Source: Utricularia gibba (lineage: Eukaryota > Streptophyta > Magnoliopsida > Lamiales > Lentibulariaceae). From it: 64,000 nucleotides of DNA. Shown here piece after piece: positions 58,451 to 64,000 of the stretch (the first letter of the stretch is position 1; each line of letters starts with the position of its first letter). A model generated the notes under the pieces. It saw only the letters and a program-made list of their open reading frames with translations, did no database searches and had not been told where the DNA came from. The stretch lies in the NCBI GenBank assembly GCA_002189035.1, contig CM007989.1, positions 7,483,501 through 7,547,500 of the forward strand, in the 5' to 3' direction. Both the position numbers and the translations under genes were made by a program.

Positions 58451-59971
58451 CTATTTCTTGTCTGCAGCCGGATTCGTCTCCTCCAATAAGGTGAACATGA
58501 AGTTGCCTGAAAAGATGGCGTCTTTGTCTGGGGAAAGAGACAAGGTTCCATGTCAGGTACTGGATAAGGTTATGGAGAAATGTCCTGGGAATGAATGAGC
58601 TTCCTCTGTTACCTGTGAGAGATAGCGAAGATGCTTGAAGACGAACATACCTCGCCATTGCCTGCAAAAAAAGTTGTTGCCACAGGGCCAAGTCTGAGCG
58701 CAAATTACTGATTTTACTATCACATTGAATACAAGCACTGACGATCAAACTTGCCTGAGCAGGAAGCAGGACATGATCACCTGTTTCTGATTTTCCATCC
58801 TCGGAGAAGATATTTCTGGTGTCATTGTTAGAAACATCAAACGATCAACCAATGCAATGCCATCAAGAATTGAAAAATGAAGTTTAAAGCTGCTATGATG
58901 TTTCTGATGTCATTAACACATTAATGCACGTATAGTCTCATATCTTCTTCGCTTCCCCCATAATGAAGCTATGGGCAGACCAATACAAAACTTAGGTAAT
59001 TATATATGTGATACCTCCAGATCACCTTCTGCAACTCATCTTGTTTGCCTATAGCTTCATCATAGGCAACAATGTTCCCATAAAATATCTTCTCCAGCTC
59101 TTTCATCCATTTAGTTAGTAGCAGATTTACCTGCAGTGAGTTTCATGCTTGAAACAAGCCAGAACCTGAATAATTATTATAGACTACGTGATAATAGGGT
59201 CAGAATGATGGTCACCCCAGCTTTAGACACCCGCAATTCGAGGTCATGATTATATATCTCATACAAGTACTGACCCAACTCCACACCTTCTCTTCCTTCT
59301 TCCTTTAAACGACGCAAACAAAGCCACATATGGAGCACAAGCAACGAAAATGTTGTCTTGAATGTCTTCTCCAGACTAAAAACTAGGAAACAATGATACC
59401 ATGGTGAGATGAAAAACTGTGAAAACGAATCACATTTCCATTAATATTTCGGAAGAAAGGTATAGGCTGACCATCATATATGGCTGGGTTATCTACTTGA
59501 AAAATCACACGACGGTGAACAGCGTTCGCCCATCGAATGAACTGACTTTGTTTGCTATAGTACAGCATCAACTTAAGAATCATTCTTTTAATTCCATCGT
59601 ATTGAGGTTCTTCAAATCTGTGGGGCGAATCACTTGATAAAGCAAGTGATCGAGGCTTGGACCAAAACATCTTATTCAAGTTTACCTACAAACGCAATTT
59701 TCCGCCTCATCACAATGGGGATTTAGAAGACCAAAAAAGTCTGAAAGAAGACAATGCCCTAAAAAAACGAGTTTCATATCAGTTAGAAATCAATTACCTC
59801 TGGCTTGGCAGTTTTTGGGATCGCATTTGGCTCCTCGGAAGCAGCCACACTACTGTAACTTCGAGTGCAAAGCCCAAGCAAATCCCTCCTTCGAAATTCA
59901 CCCAATTTGTGCGAGCTGTTACCGTTGGTTAAACCTCTGAAAAGTTTCCCCGAGACCCATCTCCGTGACAT
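58451..59971 (-). CDS. UQCC1: Ubiquinol-cytochrome c chaperone (complex III assembly factor UQCC1/CBP3 family)
   Basis: Seven minus-strand exons (59798-59971, 59472-59685, 59216-59382, 59015-59130, 58755-58815, 58613-58661, 58451-58527) give 285 residues. CBP3/UQCC1 binds the mitochondrial ribosome and newly made cytochrome b for complex III assembly. The first ~55 residues are Arg/Ser-rich with no acidic cluster (MSRRWVSGKLFRGL), a mitochondrial presequence. The chaperone domain shows NLNKMFWSKPRSLAL, LMLYYSKQS, FKTTFSLLVLHMWLCLRRLKEEG, ELGQYLYEIYNHDLELRVSKAGV, TKWMKELEKIFYGNIVAYDEA and the end FSGNFMFTL. Intron 5 has a GC donor (CAG|GCAAGT). The divergent esterase gene starts 627 bp away. 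Confidence 0.94.
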
Positions 59972-60597
59972 CCTCAAAAGAGTTTCTGATGTAGCAAACG
60001 AATCAAAACCAAGAAGGTCGACTCAAATAAAGAAGGAAACCGTCAACCGGACGAATTATCAAACCAAACCAAACCCTAATTGCGAAGCCCATCTGGAGAA
60101 AGGAAGAGGAACCCATCGCCACGCACATGAAATCTGATGGTTGGATTGGTGGCATCGAACTCCGCCACGTGGTTGTGATATCCAACGGCCATTATTTTTT
60201 TAATTTTTTCCATTTTCTATAATTTCAGTCATTAATTATGAATTAGCACATAATTACGTTTTAGATTGAAGGTTTAGTTAGAAGTTGTTAGCTTAAGAAA
60301 AAGCGCGATTCTGGAAATCGGGAAACTTTGTGTTTGATCAACAAAAGACGCGTTGTGTAGTCGTCACTGTACGAGGGGCCGGCGCTTCAGCGATCGTCTG
60401 TTACCCGCCACCGCCCCCCTTTTCTTTCGCTCTCACGTGCCCCCCTCCCTCGTTTTCACTTTCAAACCCCACTGACTTTTCGAAGTTCTTGGAGTGGGTT
60501 TCGCGATCTGATCTTGGTTTGTGTCATGTGGGCCTTTCTAGCATCGGGGGAGCTTTGTTGTGTGTATCAAATATGAGAAAAATGTCACTGTGAAGGT
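59972..60597. other. Divergent promoter region, UQCC1 / esterase
   Basis: Contains both leaders, with a short AT-rich middle (60185-60260). The esterase leader from about 60330 may be spliced. No gene is seen. Confidence 0.4.
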
Positions 60598-62750
60598 ATG
60601 GAGGAGAATCGTGTTTTGCCAAGCGGTGTTTGCTCGACGGAAACGGGAGACGGCGCGGTGGATGTTTACAGTTGCAATCATTCCGATGTTTTGTCGGCTG
60701 ATCATCTCGTTGTTATGGTTCACGGAATCCTTGGAAGGTTCTTTTTTTTTCTTCTACTTTAATCCCATCTTTATTTTTTTTTTGTCAATGGGTTGCTGTT
60801 GTTTGGATTATCTATCCCTGGATAAGAAAGATATACTGGTCATATATCGGATCAGTTGCCCCTGGAAGTTGGGAACTTTGCTTCTCTCCTATTTTTGTTT
60901 GTTCACTGCATTTATTTTTTTCTGCCATTTTTAATTCTGGGTGCTAAGCATTCCCAAACCTTTCCTCGTCAACTGCGTGTTATTCAAGGTCTGATATTTT
61001 CTCCTTTGCGTGCAAAACCCAATCTTGCTCAAAGCATTTTCTTGCCTTTTATGCAGTGCATTGGATTGGGAGTTTGCTGCAAACCAGTTTGTCCAGAGGC
61101 TTCCGGATAGAGTATTTGTTCATCGTATGTTTTCCTGTCAGTAGTAACTGGGAGTTACACAGCAGCAGCGTTATCCATGAATTGTAGATTTCTACTCATT
61201 TTATGGCCCTGTTATCCCCGGCTTCTTAGTTAGTATATTTCCACTTTATTTTCAGGAAGTGAACGGAATTCATTTAAACGGACCTTGGATGGTGTGGATG
61301 TAATGGGTGAACGATTGGCTGAAGAGGTTGGTTTGATGCCTTTAAAGTTTCGTTTTCCTGAAAACCAAGATGTGCAGAAGTACTCCTGCACTATGCATGT
61401 AACTTGTTTTGAGCTTCACTTCAGGTCACTGAAGTCATAAAGAGGAAGCCCAATTTAACGAAGATATCCTTCGTTGCACATTCTGTTGGTGGCCTTGTGG
61501 CAAGATATGCAATTGGGAAACTCTACCGAGCTCCAAGTGATGGAAATGGGGACAAATTGTCCACCACTGATAGTCTTCAAGAGTCCAGCAGCACGATTGC
61601 TAACCTTAAGCCCATAAACTTCATCACGGTTGCAACTCCTCATCTTGGTTCTCGAGGAAACAAGCAAGTACGCTGCTTTCTACTGGTTACAGTGAATATA
61701 TGTGAAAATATAATGGAATGTTAATACAATGTTCAGCAAAAGGGGTGAGTTTGTGCCATAAATTGTTGTATTTGGTTTGTGTTCCTACAGGTACCATTTC
61801 TTTTTGGGGTTCCTGCATTTGAGACACTTGCACGCCATGTGATTCATCTGATATTCAGAAGAACTGGTAGGCATCTTTTTCTTGTAGATAATGATAAGGG
61901 CAAGCCTCCATTACTCCTGCGCATGTTGGAAGATGATGGCGAATACTCCTTTATGTAGGATTCTTCTTACCCTTTACCACACTCTGCCTAACCTCTCAGA
62001 AATGCGTTTTCACCATTCTGCTCACCATTTCAGGTCTGCTTTACGATCTTTCAAACGAAGGGTAGCATATGCTAATGTTGGTTTTGACCGTATCCATATG
62101 ACTTACATCTCCTTTTGTTCCCCCCAATTCGCCATTCTTTTCAAGAATTTTCCTTTTTAACAAAATGTGATGTAGACATTGTGGGTTGGAGAACATCTTC
62201 AATCAGACGAAACACTGAACTGCCAAAGGTAACATACATAATGAGCATGGCGTTTTCTACCAATCCCCAGATTATCCTCCCATGATCTTCTTCTGCCTGT
62301 TTTCCTTTTTCCTGGTCGACAGTGGGAGGATTGCGTGACCGAGAAATACCCTCATGTCGTCCACGAGGAGCACTGCAAAGCAATCAACCCAGGCAAGGAT
62401 AAGGCGCCGGTTGGAGATGAATGCCTGGACGATTTCGAAGGTTTGATACATCCTCCTCCTCTCCCTGCGTACTATTTCCTGCCTGAATTCAATCACAATG
62501 AACACAGAGGAACTAGTGACCGGGCTGTCCCGTGTGCCGTGGGAGAAAGTGGATGTCAGCTTCCATGGAAGCCAGATCAAGTTCGCTGCCCACAGCATTA
62601 TTCAGGTACCTCTCCCCCCCGACTCTCTGTCTGCCCAGTTTTCGTTCCTTCATACTGAGAGGGGGGATCATGAATCAGGTGAAGGACCACCAGGCGCACT
62701 CGGAAGGAGCTGACGTGATACAACACATGATCGATCATTTTCAGTTATAG
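60598..62750 (+). CDS. Putative lipase/serine esterase, DUF676 alpha/beta hydrolase
   Basis: Ten exons (60598-60737, 61057-61124, 61256-61326, 61425-61667, 61791-61954, 62034-62089, 62176-62228, 62323-62440, 62508-62605, 62679-62750) give 360 residues. The DUF676 (putative serine esterase) fold shows the oxyanion strand LVVMVHGILG near residue 42, the nucleophile elbow KISFVAHSVGGLVARYAIG (Ser in HSVGG), and NFITVATPHLGSRGN, all standard for the family. Then come DDGEYSFMSALRSFKRRVAYANV (the family's second conserved block, with a candidate catalytic Asp) and the C-terminal FAAHSIIQVKDHQAHSEGADVIQHMIDHF, which contains the candidate catalytic His. No signal peptide or membrane helix is visible, so a soluble or peripheral enzyme is likely. 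Substrate unknown; other plant members act on acyl lipids. Confidence 0.93.
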
Positions 62751-64000
62751 CAGACACAGAAGAAGCTGGAACCTAAACCCTAAACTCCCAACAAAAGCAA
62801 AAGCAAGCATACCTCATCCGGGGGCGGTTGGCTGCACACAATACCACTCCATTTTCAGCTGGTGTGTTGTTGTTGTTGTTGTGCGGATATGTGCATTCAG
62901 AGGGGGAACACTGCCACCAGCCAACAGCCATCCTCCTTAATGACATTGCTTACTATTTGTCCATATGAACCAAAATCCTCCTCACTCAGAAAACGCCGCC
63001 GACACCCTCTTCTACCAAACGTATAAAATAGTTTTGAGAATTGTTTTTCAAGAAAGTAAAATGTCACATTATAACTATGATGCACAAGTGTAGGTTCATG
63101 GATCAGTACGGGGATTTATGAAATTTAGATATATTTGTATTTAAAATAAAAATTATTATAAAAAAAATATATTTTTAAAAAATATACATAATAAAAAATA
63201 ATTAACTTGATATATAAATTTTTAAAATTTTATTATTAAAAATAAATTAAGATTTAAATATTTAAATATTATAGTAATCAATATTTAAAAGAGAAATCCA
63301 ATATTGAAAATATCAAAAATAACATTAATGAATAAGATAATTTTAATTTTTATGAAAAAAGATAATCTACACAACCACTAGTGAAATAAAAATAAATTAT
63401 AATTATAGAATTGAATGAGGTATTTAAATAATAATATTTTATATATTTTTTCTCTTTTTAATAAAAAATTATTAGATATGTGCAAATACATGAATCTGTA
63501 TATTGAGTACATGACTTTATATAAAAATAAGAGAATCTATGCACCATAGTATTATAAAGATATTTTTAAATTAAAAATAGTTCATGTTTTTTATCATTTT
63601 GTTTCAAAATAATAAAAATATATCATTAAATATGATTGTTTAAAATAATAATTACAAATTACCATATATTTGAGAGAGAAATTTGAGTGACGCCAATGTG
63701 GGGTACTCACTGGATCAAAAGAAGAAGCCCAACTAACCTTATAGAAGTCACCTTGGGATTGAAGCAGGAGGGTAAATATATTTTTACCAGACAGGGTAAA
63801 TCCCGAACAGTAGACGGGATTTACCGTTCCGTATTCGCTGTTGCTACAAGATAAAGAGGAATCCGCAATTAGATTTCCGGATAGAATTACATAATATCTT
63901 ACCCCCGTTAATATGAAGCGCAAAATATGTTTCCTGTAACAGGATTGCAATCCTAATTAATTATAAACTATGAAGTTTAATCTTATATTAACAAAGGCAA
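62751..64000. other. Terminal intergenic region, AT-rich
   Basis: A (GTT)n run lies near 62865-62880 in the probable esterase 3' UTR. 63110-63660 is very AT-rich. 63660-63960 is of ordinary composition with a 118-codon minus-strand open frame (63594-63950) that I do not recognise; it could be a transposon fragment or chance. Confidence 0.4.

Noticed and set aside
63660-63950. Possible LTR or gene fragment at the window end
   Set aside because: Composition differs from the AT-rich flank, but no LTR ends, primer-binding site or protein motif could be identified within the window.

Overview
This is 64 kb of nuclear DNA from a flowering plant. The evidence is multi-exon genes with short GT-AG introns (mostly 75-250 bp), AT-rich intergenic DNA, and families restricted to or typical of land plants: remorin, DREB1-type AP2, TCP, NAC, AHL, a SOC1-type MADS gene, SKU5-like and STP hexose carrier genes. 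I cannot name the species. Codon use is not grass-like, and gene density is high (21 intact-looking loci plus one pseudogene, about one per 3 kb), which suggests a compact genome. There is no operon, CRISPR array, prophage or organellar segment.

Layout. 0-15 kb is a dense housekeeping block: cytochrome b561 (+), remorin (+), pre-mRNA cleavage factor CFIm25 (-), a small mitochondrial complex I subunit (-), protein phosphatase inhibitor-2 (+), a rhomboid-like protein (+), RNA polymerase subunit NRPB6 (+), dihydrodipicolinate reductase (-) and a plastid-type TraB protein (-). 15-32 kb holds regulators and cytoskeleton: DREB1/CBF-type AP2 (+), a short LysM protein (+), class I TCP (+), SOC1-like MADS (+), MAP65-3-like (+) and an AHL AT-hook protein (+). 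33-45 kb holds a degenerate nuclear FKBP pseudogene (-), an LRR receptor pseudokinase (-), RPS20 (+) and a VND-type NAC gene (+). 45-63 kb holds an SKU5-like multicopper-oxidase homologue (-), vacuolar-type acid invertase (-), hexose carrier (+), the complex III assembly factor UQCC1/CBP3 (-) and a DUF676 serine esterase (+).

The genes are mostly unrelated neighbours. Loosely connected themes are sucrose cleavage and hexose uptake (invertase, STP) and mitochondrial electron transport (complex I subunit, UQCC1).

The most useful observations concern sequence quality and gene structure. Five coding exons in four conserved genes (rhomboid twice, LRR kinase, RPS20, invertase) each lack one base, in or next to a G or C run, and each is repaired by restoring one base. 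Because RPS20 is essential, consensus homopolymer errors are more likely than five real mutations. Four introns use GC-AG boundaries, more than expected for about 100 introns. The FKBP pseudogene keeps intron remnants and has lost its catalytic domain. I found no convincing new biological system.
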